This document shows, piece after piece, positions 1-5,836 of a stretch of DNA of 5,899 nucleotides. The stretch is taken from the NCBI GenBank assembly GCA_009845505.1, contig VXZL01000502.1, positions 1 through 5,899 on the forward strand, written 5' to 3'. The translations under genes and the position numbers were made by a program. The number at the start of each line of letters is the position of its first letter. Position 1 is the stretch's first letter. The DNA is from Candidatus Poribacteria bacterium (GTDB taxonomy: Bacteria; Poribacteria; WGA-4E; WGA-3G). The notes below the pieces were generated by a model. It worked only from the letters and a program-made list of their open reading frames with translations. It ran no database searches and had not been told where the DNA came from.

Positions 1-593
1 GTCTGTTGGTTCTGTTTATTCGGGAAAAGATGATAGTGTGCTTCAAGATAGACGGTATATTCTTCAAGTGTTGGAGGTATACCTTGCGCTGCCTTTAGTT
101 CATACTCACCAATGGCTTGAACCTCGGGAGTATCTCCGAATTGTTTGATGAGCTGAGCATAAAGATATTCAGCGCGCAACTCAGGATCTTTCGTTTTGTA
201 CCAGTCTCGGGGCGGATAGGTATCATCATCAGTTTCGATAGTTCCGTGCTCCGGCAGGGTCTGTTCCCAAGGATCCACTTTGGGTGATGAACTATCAAAT
301 ACACCATCGTCTTGCCAGTCATACTCACTCCCGTTGATTGTCGTTTTCTGTGCTTGAAAGTATGGTGCAGTCTCATGGAGATGCTCGTGGCCGTGGGCAT
401 AGATGGGCGGCGTGGCCATGGTTGTTTCCTCCATGTTTGGTTTTGGCAGACTCTGTTTCGGGTCTGGTATTACTGCCTTATAGACTTTTATCGGTTCTTG
501 GATTTCAGTTTTTGACTGTAGAAAGAAGGCAATGCTGCCGATACATACAACGATAACTGCAGAACAAGTCCAGTGCCATTTTCGTTTGAACAT
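1..593 (-). CDS. Membrane-anchored protein with His-rich segment, function unknown (3' end beyond window)
   Basis: This reading frame is open for 197 codons from an ATG at 593-591 and leaves the window at base 1, so the C-terminus is missing. I do not recognise the family. The N-terminus is basic (MFKRKWHW), followed by one hydrophobic helix at about residues 9-25. There is no convincing lipobox, since the residues before Cys17 are I-V-V, so it is probably a signal-anchored protein with the bulk outside the cytoplasm. A Pro/Lys/Glu-rich linker follows (about 30-60), then a His cluster (H67, H69, H71, H73) that could bind metal, an acidic Asp/Trp-rich stretch (90-125), and a probably helical segment from about 135 on. 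The start is supported by AAGGAG at 606-601, 7 nt upstream. A sigma-54 promoter at 673-656 on the same strand would give a leader of about 53 nt. Gene reality is well supported; function is not. Confidence 0.75.
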   Translation of the reverse strand, partial: MFKRKWHWTCSAVIVVCIGSIAFFLQSKTEIQEPIKVYKAVIPDPKQSLPKPNMEETTMATPPIYAHGHEHLHETAPYFQAQKTTINGSEYDWQDDGVFDSSSPKVDPWEQTLPEHGTIETDDDTYPPRDWYKTKDPELRAEYLYAQLIKQFGDTPEVQAIGEYELKAAQGIPPTLEEYTVYLEAHYHLFPNKQNQQ

Positions 594-655
594 TAGAAAA
601 CTCCTTGTGGAAAGTTAACCGAAAAGTTTCATACCAATTGCGTCTGTATAATATA

Positions 656-673
656 TAGCAATTATCGTGCCAA
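656..673 (-). promoter_or_regulatory. Sigma-54 (RpoN) -24/-12 promoter
   Basis: The minus strand reads TTGGCACGATAATTGCTA. This matches the RpoN consensus TGGCAC-N5-TTGC[A/T] at every conserved position, with the -24 GG at 671-670 and the -12 GC at 659-658, separated by the required 10 bp. The predicted start is near 646, about 53 nt before the ATG of the minus-strand gene. Sigma-54 promoters need an enhancer-binding ATPase, and one is encoded divergently next door. Seen: exact match, spacing and orientation. Inferred: activity. Confidence 0.85.
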
Positions 674-715
674 TTTGAGAAACCTATACGGTCACGGCAT
701 CCGGCTATTTTCTTA

Positions 716-771
716 CCCTACAAAATTTGGAAAGTTTCTAAAATTTGTAGGGTTAACCCTACAAATTTTGG
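716..771. repeat. Three 15-nt half-sites in inverted and direct order; candidate upstream activating sequence
   Basis: CCCTACAAAATTTGG lies at 716-730 on +, CCCTACAAATTTTAG at 752-738 on -, and CCCTACAAATTTTGG at 757-771 on +. Copies two and three form a perfect 30-bp palindrome (740-769) centred on TTAA. Copies one and two form an inverted repeat around a short spacer that contains GAAAGTTTC. The palindrome centres lie about 90 and 110 bp upstream of the start predicted from the sigma-54 promoter, a normal distance for activator sites. Alternative: a remnant of a dispersed intergenic repeat or miniature element. Confidence 0.7.
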
Positions 772-822
772 AATATATCCCACTCAACTGCTTCGCGAAG
801 CTTTACGTCCGCAATATTGCGC

Positions 823-850
823 TTGACACGTTCTAAAAATGTGTTAGTAT
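823..850 (+). promoter_or_regulatory. Sigma-70-type promoter for the enhancer-binding-protein gene
   Basis: The -35 box TTGACA (823-828) is perfect. The likely -10 box is TAGTAT (845-850) with a 16-bp spacer; TATAGA at 848-853 with 19 bp is a poorer alternative. The predicted start is near 857, leaving a leader of about 130 nt before the regulator. The promoter lies some 50 bp from the half-site cluster, so a protein bound there could also affect this promoter. Confidence 0.55.
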
Positions 851-919
851 AGAGAGCACGAAACTTTCGAAATGCCTTGTTTATTTTTATCGGGATACAC
901 GGTCTTCTAACAGGAAACC

Positions 920-985
920 ATGGTGCAGTCTTGTGAGTACCTCGATACACTATGGATGATCAAGAAGTATGACGGAGGTAGGTAG
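920..985 (+). CDS. Possible 21-codon leader ORF coupled to the regulator gene
   Basis: An ATG at 920 opens 21 sense codons (begins MVQSCEYLDTLW, ends KKYDGGR) and stops with TAG at 983-985, one base before the ATG at 987. It is preceded by AGGA at 912-915, only 4 nt away, a short but possible spacing; an in-frame TAA at 908-910 fixes the upstream limit. Its last codons cover the GGAGG used by the regulator, so ribosomes translating it could couple or interfere with regulator translation. No homologue is known to me, and an ORF this short may be chance. Confidence 0.25.
   Translation: MVQSCEYLDTLWMIKKYDGGR
974..978 (+). promoter_or_regulatory. Ribosome binding site that decides the regulator start
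   Basis: GGAGG lies 8 nt before the ATG at 987. The upstream in-frame ATG at 969 lies before this site and has only a weak AAGAAG almost touching it, so 987 is the better start. A further in-frame ATG at 993 is also possible. Confidence 0.65.
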
Positions 986-986
986 G

Positions 987-2057
987 ATGCCTATGATAGG
1001 GAAAGATTCAGCAAAGCGTGATAGCGGAACAACTGAGATGGAAAGCAGCCCAACGCGTTCTACATTACACGGGGATTATACGAACATCCTCGGCAAAAGC
1101 CCAGAGATTATTGAGGTCCTTGAAAAAATAGAGAGTGTTGCAAGGACGAATGCGACAGTGCTTATCCAAGGAGAGACCGGCACAGGAAAAGAGTTGGTAG
1201 CATACGCCTTACACCGAAACAGTCCGCGTTCAGCAGAGGAGATAGTGGTCGTCAATTGCCCAGCAATACCGGAAAACCTATTGGAGAGTGAACTCTTTGG
1301 GCATGAAGAGGGGGCATTTACCGGTGCCACGAAGCAAAAAATCGGTAGGTTTGAAAAGGCTCACCGAAGCACGTTGTTTCTTGATGAAATCGGGGAGATG
1401 CCTCTGTCTCTTCAACCGAAGCTGTTACGAGCACTTCAGGAACGGAAAATTGAACGTATTGGCCGGACGAAGCCTATTCCAGTGGATTTTCGAGTTGTCG
1501 CAGCCACCAACCGCGATCTTCAGCAAGCGGTTAAAGATGGCACCTTGCGCGAAGACCTCTATTATCGATTGCGGGTCGTTTCCTTATCGCTGCCGCCATT
1601 GAGAGAACGGCGGGGAGACATTCGCTTGTTGGCAGTGCACTTCGTCCAAAAACACTGTCAGTATCGAGGGAACACCCCACTTACAATAGCATCAAGGACC
1701 CTGGATTTCCTCTACACCTATCCCTGGCCTGGGAATGTCCGCGAATTGGAAAATGCCATTTTTCATGCCTGCATTTTCGTTGAGGGGGAGGTTATCTTGC
1801 CGGAACACCTACCCAGGGAGATTCAGGTATCCGTTGGACATAGGCTGTGTTCAAATGGGGAGAGGTCTGGCTCTAAAAGGGCAGGTATAATCAGTATCCC
1901 CCTCGGCACAAAGTGGAAGGACGCGGAGAAGGCATTCATTTTGCGAACTTTAGCTTACTTGGATGGAAATCGGACGCAAACGGCCAAGGTTTTGGGGATC
2001 AGTTTGAGTTCTTTGTATAACAAATTAAACGGTTACGCAGCGGAACCGAAATTATAG
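987..2057 (+). CDS. Sigma-54 enhancer-binding protein (AAA+ plus Fis-type HTH, no sensory domain)
   Basis: This cytoplasmic transcription activator would hydrolyse ATP to open sigma-54 RNA polymerase complexes. From the 987 start it has 356 residues (362 if the ATG at 969 is used). After about 30 poorly conserved polar residues comes the AAA+ domain: Walker A GETGTGKE (62-69), the sigma-54-contacting GAFTGA loop (109-114), Walker B LFLDEIGE (130-137), the ATN sensor I (173-175), the arginine-finger region REDLYYRL (188-195) and sensor II GNVRELEN (249-256). A linker follows, then a Fis-type helix-turn-helix (about 320-350, with LDGNRTQTAKVLGIS). All key motifs are intact. There is no receiver, GAF, PAS or ACT domain, so activity must be set by a partner protein, as in PspF, or by expression level. 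The divergent sigma-54 promoter and palindromes next door are the obvious candidate target. The AAA+ identification is near certain; the target is inferred. Confidence 0.95.
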   Translation: MPMIGKDSAKRDSGTTEMESSPTRSTLHGDYTNILGKSPEIIEVLEKIESVARTNATVLIQGETGTGKELVAYALHRNSPRSAEEIVVVNCPAIPENLLESELFGHEEGAFTGATKQKIGRFEKAHRSTLFLDEIGEMPLSLQPKLLRALQERKIERIGRTKPIPVDFRVVAATNRDLQQAVKDGTLREDLYYRLRVVSLSLPPLRERRGDIRLLAVHFVQKHCQYRGNTPLTIASRTLDFLYTYPWPGNVRELENAIFHACIFVEGEVILPEHLPREIQVSVGHRLCSNGERSGSKRAGIISIPLGTKWKDAEKAFILRTLAYLDGNRTQTAKVLGISLSSLYNKLNGYAAEPKL

Positions 2058-2155
2058 GCAAAGGGGCTCATAAGTCCTATAAGTAGAGCGTCAGTTTGTT
2101 CCGCTATACTCCTATGACGGTATTTCTCGAACCTCTTCGCGATCTCAAAAATCGC

Positions 2156-2183
2156 TTGACGAAAACCTGCAAACACCTATAAT
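2156..2183 (+). promoter_or_regulatory. Sigma-70-type promoter for the aldolase/dehydrogenase pair
   Basis: TTGACG (2156-2161) and a perfect TATAAT (2178-2183) are separated by 16 bp, giving a predicted start near 2190 and a leader of about 35 nt. A small hairpin (GCGAT 2139-2143, ATCGC 2151-2155) abuts the -35 box and could be an operator or chance. No T-rich terminator for the preceding regulator is visible between 2058 and 2155. Confidence 0.65.
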
Positions 2184-2225
2184 AGACATCAGAACCTGAT
2201 CGAACCTTAAGGAGGTCATCCCTCA

Positions 2226-2891
2226 GTGTCTTTAAAGCAACGTATTCATAGTAAAGAAGCCATTAACATCGCCTCTGGTGTCCCTTTCGGTTGCACCCGA
2301 GACGAGATGGCAGCCGTTCTCAGTCAAGGCAACTACGATTTAGTCAGTGTTGACCATCAACATGGACCCGCAAATGAAGACAAACTCGTCGAATATTGTG
2401 CCATGGCGAGCGAATTTGATGTCGGTGTCCAACTGCGCATCAAGCATACCCGCCACACCTATCTCATAGGCAATCTTTTAGATCTCGGTCCCCTTGCCAT
2501 TGTCGTGCCACAAGTGGAAACGGTAGAGACGGTGGACGAAGCAATTGATTTCTTCTACTATGCCCAGACGGGAAAACGGAGTTGGGGGCCCAGCAGTGCT
2601 TACGGCATAAAACAGGGCATGGACCGCCTTGAATACGCCGAGTGGTGGAACAACACCGGTATCCTAATCTTACAAATTGAGTCTGTGGATGCCGTGATTA
2701 ACGTCAGCAAGTTCGCCAAGCCCGGCGTAGATATGGTAACCTTTGGCGAAAATGACCTTAATTTCAGTATAGAGTCGTATCCCAGTTCACCTTTCCAGAA
2801 CCTTCAAGAGTGCATCGCCCACGTACAAACCCAGTTAGCAGATACGCACGTCAAGGTTGGCGCGGGGCATACGCCATCAGGACGGTTGTAA
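2226..2891 (+). CDS. HpcH/HpaI-family aldolase-like protein, apparently C-terminally short
   Basis: The family comprises metal-dependent class II pyruvate aldolases and related TIM-barrel lyases (4-hydroxy-2-oxoheptanedioate aldolase, 2-dehydro-3-deoxyglucarate aldolase); the substrate here is unknown. The 221 residues show, in order, D43-H-Q-H46 (the usual D-x-E-H with Glu replaced by Gln, keeping the likely catalytic His), R71 in the RIKH segment, the VVPQVET strand (93-99), the GKRSWGP loop (116-122), QIE with metal ligand E152, and FGENDL with metal ligand D177 (family usually GPADL). Family members are usually near 250 residues. This one stops after GHTPSGRL, where the last barrel strand and helix should follow, so it may be truncated or mutated. 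The start is GTG, with AAGGAGGT at 2209-2216, 9 nt upstream. It is first in a likely two-gene operon with the dehydrogenase 86 bases downstream. Confidence 0.85.
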   Translation: MSLKQRIHSKEAINIASGVPFGCTRDEMAAVLSQGNYDLVSVDHQHGPANEDKLVEYCAMASEFDVGVQLRIKHTRHTYLIGNLLDLGPLAIVVPQVETVETVDEAIDFFYYAQTGKRSWGPSSAYGIKQGMDRLEYAEWWNNTGILILQIESVDAVINVSKFAKPGVDMVTFGENDLNFSIESYPSSPFQNLQECIAHVQTQLADTHVKVGAGHTPSGRL

Positions 2892-2911
2892 GACTGGACG
2901 GTCAATTCTCT

Positions 2912-2932
2912 GTAGGAGGGGTTTCCAACTCC
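2912..2932. repeat. Hairpin-forming intergenic repeat, copy 1
   Basis: GTAGGAGGGGTTTCCAAC (2912-2929) matches GTAGGTGCGGTTTCTAAC (5846-5863) at 15 of 18 positions. It can fold as GGGGTT / AACTCC (one G-T pair) around a TCC loop. It lies 20 bases after the aldolase stop codon. Inference: a dispersed palindromic repeat of the host genome. There is no T-tract, so an intrinsic terminator is unlikely. Confidence 0.45.
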
Positions 2933-2977
2933 GATTGTACAAATCTCAGTCGTCCCTCGCTAATAAGGAGCGTCAGA

Positions 2978-4222
2978 ATGTCAAAACGGATTAGAATTGG
3001 ACTTATCGGGTGCGGTATGATAGCCGGCTCACATATCAACGGGTACCTCGCACATCCACAGCACGCCGAACTCGTTGCCGTCTGCGATACAGTGGAGGCC
3101 AATGTGAAACGGAGAGCGGCAGATTTTCTCTCCGTTGCAACATCAGGCGCAGAATCCGCAACCGCCGAGGCAGAAAAGGCGGAAACCGCAGAAGCGCGCG
3201 AGCAGTTGAACGCAGATGCTGCGCTTTTATCGGAATATGCCGACAACGGTGTTAAAATCTTTAACGACTACAACGAGATGATAAAGGAATGTGATTTAGA
3301 TGCCGTCAGCCTTGCATTACCGCCGTTTGTCCACGAGGCTGCAACAGCCACGGCTGCGAAAGCAGGACTGCACGTTTTCTGTGAAAAGCCGATGGCGCGT
3401 ACGGCAACAGAGGCACGCAATATGCGGGATGCCTGTGATGCCGCTGGCGTTAAACTCGCATACCAGAGCGGCGGCACATGCCTTGATCCAACAAGTTATG
3501 CTATTCGCGACGCCGTCACCTCTGGAAAAATTGGGGATGTCTACTACGGCAGACTTACAAGTTTCCGGGTTCGCGGCAGACCGAATATAGATATGTTCGG
3601 TTTCGGTAGGTGGTTCCTTAATTCTGCTTTCAGCGGCGGAGGGACGATATACGACACCGGGGTCTACGACATTAACCGTTCTCTTTATCTGCTCGGTTCT
3701 CCACAACCCGCCACTATCAGTGGTATCGCCTATCGCGGGATGCTTCCTGAATATACAGGCGAAGAGATTAACGATGTCGAGGAACACGCCTCTGTCTTTG
3801 TACGATTCACTAACGGTATGTCTTTTACTTTTGAACACGGTTGGGCAGGTAATCTGGCAGAGCATCCACAAGGCATTTTCATCTTCGGATCTAAAGGTTC
3901 GTTTAGCAACAATAAACTCTTTCTTGAGAAGGGGAAATGGGATACCGATGATCAGGGCAATCGCCGACGTTACCAAGGGAATCTCGTTGAAACGCCGTTA
4001 GAGATGCCAGACAGATCCTTCCCCGATAAGTTCCGCGATTTCCTTGATGCCTGTAACAGCGATGCCCAACCTGTTAGCAATGGCGATATCGGCTTGAATG
4101 TTACAGAGATTATGAGCGGCTCGCTCTTATCCGCAAAACTCGGTCGCGAAATCACTGTCGAGGAGCTTTATGAAATAGAAGCACTCCGCACTGAACCGAC
4201 ACCCGGTTGGCCGATTCCATAA
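2978..4222 (+). CDS. Gfo/Idh/MocA-family NAD(P)-dependent oxidoreductase
   Basis: Family members oxidise or reduce sugars, inositols and related polyols with NAD(P) in the cytoplasm. The 414 residues have an N-terminal Rossmann fold (GLIGCGMIAGSH, 8-19; acidic D37 at the end of strand 2, favouring NAD), the EKP motif with catalytic Lys (136-138), and GGGTIYDTGVYDIN (220-233) entering the C-terminal alpha/beta domain. At the position of the usual catalytic His of D-x-G-x-H there is Tyr230, as in the glucose-fructose oxidoreductase/dihydrodiol dehydrogenase branch. Residues about 51-88 form an Ala/Glu-rich, probably helical insertion between strands 2 and 3. No twin-arginine or other export signal is present. 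The chosen ATG has AAGGAG at 2965-2970, 7 nt upstream; the in-frame ATG at 2810 would overlap the aldolase gene and add 56 unrelated residues. It is probably co-transcribed with the aldolase-like gene. Substrate unknown. Confidence 0.93.
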   Translation: MSKRIRIGLIGCGMIAGSHINGYLAHPQHAELVAVCDTVEANVKRRAADFLSVATSGAESATAEAEKAETAEAREQLNADAALLSEYADNGVKIFNDYNEMIKECDLDAVSLALPPFVHEAATATAAKAGLHVFCEKPMARTATEARNMRDACDAAGVKLAYQSGGTCLDPTSYAIRDAVTSGKIGDVYYGRLTSFRVRGRPNIDMFGFGRWFLNSAFSGGGTIYDTGVYDINRSLYLLGSPQPATISGIAYRGMLPEYTGEEINDVEEHASVFVRFTNGMSFTFEHGWAGNLAEHPQGIFIFGSKGSFSNNKLFLEKGKWDTDDQGNRRRYQGNLVETPLEMPDRSFPDKFRDFLDACNSDAQPVSNGDIGLNVTEIMSGSLLSAKLGREITVEELYEIEALRTEPTPGWPIP

Positions 4223-4244
4223 CCCAATTTTAGTCAATTTAAGG

Positions 4245-4273
4245 TTGACAGATTCTCTCTCATCAGATATGCT
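4245..4273 (+). promoter_or_regulatory. Sigma-70-type promoter for the molybdenum-hydroxylase subunits
   Basis: A perfect -35 TTGACA (4245-4250) and TATGCT (4268-4273) are separated by the optimal 17 bp, with a predicted start near 4280 and a leader of about 75 nt. Within that leader TTTCAC (4290-4295) and GTGAAA (4314-4319) form an inverted repeat with an 18-nt AT-rich centre, which could be an operator or a stem-loop. Confidence 0.6.
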
Positions 4274-4344
4274 TTAATATGTCGTCAGGTTTCACGATTA
4301 AAATAAAATACAAGTGAAAATGTTACCCTGAACAGACATGAAAT

Positions 4345-4349
4345 GGAGG
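4345..4349 (+). promoter_or_regulatory. Ribosome binding site selecting a TTG start
   Basis: GGAGG here is 7 nt before the TTG at 4357. The in-frame TTG at 4351 would be only one base from it, too close for initiation. The 4357 start also gives the N-terminus MKNFEFHEPTTLAEA, the form normal for this family. Confidence 0.75.
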
Positions 4350-4356
4350 ATTGAAT

Positions 4357-5205
4357 TTGAAAAATTTTGAGTTTCATGAACCTACCACCCTCGCCGAAGC
4401 ATCGCGTCTGTTTGCACAGGAACATGCACAACTCCTTGCAGGCGGGACGGATATTATTATCGGGATGAAGGCACTCACCGAAGCACCACAATCCGTGATT
4501 AGCCTGCAGAAAATTCCCGGATTGGCTGGCATCAGTGCTGAAACCGACGGCAGCATTAGCGTCGGCGCGATGGCAAAAGTGCGAGAGGTTGAGTTGTCCC
4601 CAGATATTCAACAACACCACACCGCGCTGGCAGAAGGTGCCGCAGAAATCGGCTCTATCCAAATCCGAAACCTCGCAACGATCGGTGGAAACATCGCACA
4701 CGCCTCTCCCGCAGCAGACACTGTTGCTGGCTTACTCGTTGCTGACGCACAGGTTGACATCGCGGGTGAGGATGGCGAACGGACTGTGCCGATTGATGAA
4801 CTCTTCACAGGACCCGGACAGACTGTCTTGGCACCCGGCGAAATCATCACCCGCTTTCGGCTACCGAGTCCGACATCGGGTTCCCACTATATCAAACATA
4901 AAATTCGGGAAGTGATGGACCTGGCGTTTATCGGTGTTGCTGCTTCTGTCAACCTTGATAATGGGGTCATTACAAGTGCTCGAATTGGACTCGCAGCCGT
5001 GGCACCTACGCCAATTCGCGCAACTGAAGCAGAGAATCTGTTGGCGGGAAATGAACCTACGGCAGAACTGCTGACACAAGCCGGTGAAGCCGCAGCTGCT
5101 GCAGCCAGCCCGATATCGGATTTACGCTGCTCCGCAGAACATCGCAGAGAGATGGTTGATGTACTCACACGGCGCACGCTACAAGAGGCTGTCGCAAGGG
5201 GATAA
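4357..5205 (+). CDS. FAD-binding medium subunit of a molybdenum hydroxylase (CoxM-like)
   Basis: In the xanthine oxidase/CO dehydrogenase family this subunit carries FAD and passes electrons from the iron-sulfur subunit to the final acceptor; it is cytoplasmic or on the inner face of the membrane. The 282 residues match the usual length of about 280-290. The two FAD-contact motifs are present: LLAGGTDIII (26-35) and ATIGGNIAHASPAAD (107-121), with the preceding IQIRNL typical of the family. The C-terminal half has the CO dehydrogenase flavoprotein C-domain pattern, including HKIREVMDLAFIGVAASV (181-198) and an Arg-rich end. The TTG start is set by GGAGG at 4345-4349. The [2Fe-2S] subunit follows after 93 bases, so the two are likely one operon. 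The substrate cannot be inferred, because specificity resides in the large subunit, which is not in the window; 'CO dehydrogenase' should be read only as a family name. Confidence 0.93.
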   Translation: MKNFEFHEPTTLAEASRLFAQEHAQLLAGGTDIIIGMKALTEAPQSVISLQKIPGLAGISAETDGSISVGAMAKVREVELSPDIQQHHTALAEGAAEIGSIQIRNLATIGGNIAHASPAADTVAGLLVADAQVDIAGEDGERTVPIDELFTGPGQTVLAPGEIITRFRLPSPTSGSHYIKHKIREVMDLAFIGVAASVNLDNGVITSARIGLAAVAPTPIRATEAENLLAGNEPTAELLTQAGEAAAAAASPISDLRCSAEHRREMVDVLTRRTLQEAVARG

Positions 5206-5298
5206 GTCCCAAAATTTGTTTGAAAAATCACTGAGGCACAAGTAATTCCGCCTCGCTTTGGACTAAGGAATCATGAATTTGCATAAAGGAGACCAAAT

Positions 5299-5778
5299 AT
5301 GGCAAAACACCATGTCAACCTGAAGGTTAACGGTGACGAACACGATTTACTCATTGAGCCGCGTAAAACCTTGCTGGCGGTACTTCGCGATACCGTCGGC
5401 TTGACAGGAACGAAAGAGGGATGCAGCACTGGAGACTGCGGTGCCTGCACCGTTATTGTTGATGGCAAGGCTGTTACATCTTGTATGGTGCTCGCTGTCA
5501 CTGCTTCTGGAAAAGAGATTACCACTATTGAGGGATTAGCCAGTGATGGTGAACTCCATCCCGTTCAACAGGCGTTTATTAACACCGGTGGGTATCAATG
5601 TGGCTTCTGCACACCCGGTTTTATTATGGCATCGAAGGCACTTATTGATGAAAATCCAGACCGCAGCGAAGAGGAATTCAGGCACGCCCTCGGCGGGAAT
5701 ATCTGTCGCTGCACGGGATACACAAAAATTCTTGAAGCGGTCTTGAAAGCCGCAGAAGAGGTCCGCACGACCGCTTAA
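5299..5778 (+). CDS. [2Fe-2S] small subunit of a molybdenum hydroxylase (CoxS-like)
   Basis: This electron-transfer subunit links the molybdenum centre of the large subunit to FAD on the medium subunit through two [2Fe-2S] clusters. All eight ligands are seen. The plant-ferredoxin-type domain has C42, C47 and C50 in GCSTGDCGACTV, plus C62. The helical domain has C101 and C104 in QCGFCTPG, and C136 and C138 in NICRCTGY. The 159 residues agree with the family norm of about 155-165. The ATG has AAGGAG at 5286-5291, 7 nt upstream. A weak hairpin (GAGGC 5233-5237, GCCTC 5250-5254, 12-nt loop) lies between it and the flavoprotein gene. In the common medium-small-large order the molybdopterin subunit would come next, but 121 non-coding bases follow to the window edge. 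Confidence 0.96.
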   Translation: MAKHHVNLKVNGDEHDLLIEPRKTLLAVLRDTVGLTGTKEGCSTGDCGACTVIVDGKAVTSCMVLAVTASGKEITTIEGLASDGELHPVQQAFINTGGYQCGFCTPGFIMASKALIDENPDRSEEEFRHALGGNICRCTGYTKILEAVLKAAEEVRTTA

Positions 5779-5836
5779 CCAACAACTAACAGCCAACAAC
5801 TATGGGGGATCCTAAAAATAAATACACACTTTCGCC

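Larger units (their letters stand above)
594..986. other. Divergent intergenic control region
   Basis: This AT-rich stretch of almost 400 bases separates the two divergent genes. Reading left to right it holds the ribosome binding site of the minus-strand gene (601-606), its sigma-54 promoter (656-673), the half-site cluster (716-771), a 12-bp palindrome GCTTCGCGAAGC (790-801), a sigma-70-like promoter facing right (823-850) and a possible leader ORF (920-985). GAAAGTTTC-like elements occur at 621-630 (one extra A), 730-738 and, on the minus strand, 868-860. No terminator or RNA gene was recognised. Confidence 0.7.

Noticed and set aside
95..400. A 101-codon ORF on the minus strand starting at an internal ATG
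   Set aside because: It is out of frame with the longer gene from 593 that has a ribosome binding site, a membrane anchor and a promoter; its own composition looks like a frame shadow.
716..771. CRISPR-like array
   Set aside because: Repeat units are 15 nt, alternate in orientation and have no regular unique spacers; no cas genes are present.
759..950. A 63-codon minus-strand ORF upstream of the regulator
   Set aside because: It has no recognisable domain and overlies the rightward promoter and the palindromic array, so it is most likely chance.
969..986. ATG at 969 as start of the enhancer-binding protein
   Set aside because: The GGAGG at 974-978 lies downstream of it and serves the ATG at 987; nothing well spaced precedes 969.
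2810..2977. N-terminal extension of the dehydrogenase or a fusion with the aldolase
   Set aside because: The extra 56 residues have no family-like sequence and the GXGXXG motif normally lies within the first 15 residues; a well-spaced AAGGAG precedes the ATG at 2978.
3317..3976. A 219-codon ORF antisense to the dehydrogenase
   Set aside because: It lies wholly within a strongly supported gene and shows no domain; long antisense frames are common in such coding sequence.
4351..4356. TTG at 4351 as start of the flavoprotein subunit
   Set aside because: It is one base from the GGAGG; the TTG at 4357 has normal spacing and gives the usual family N-terminus.
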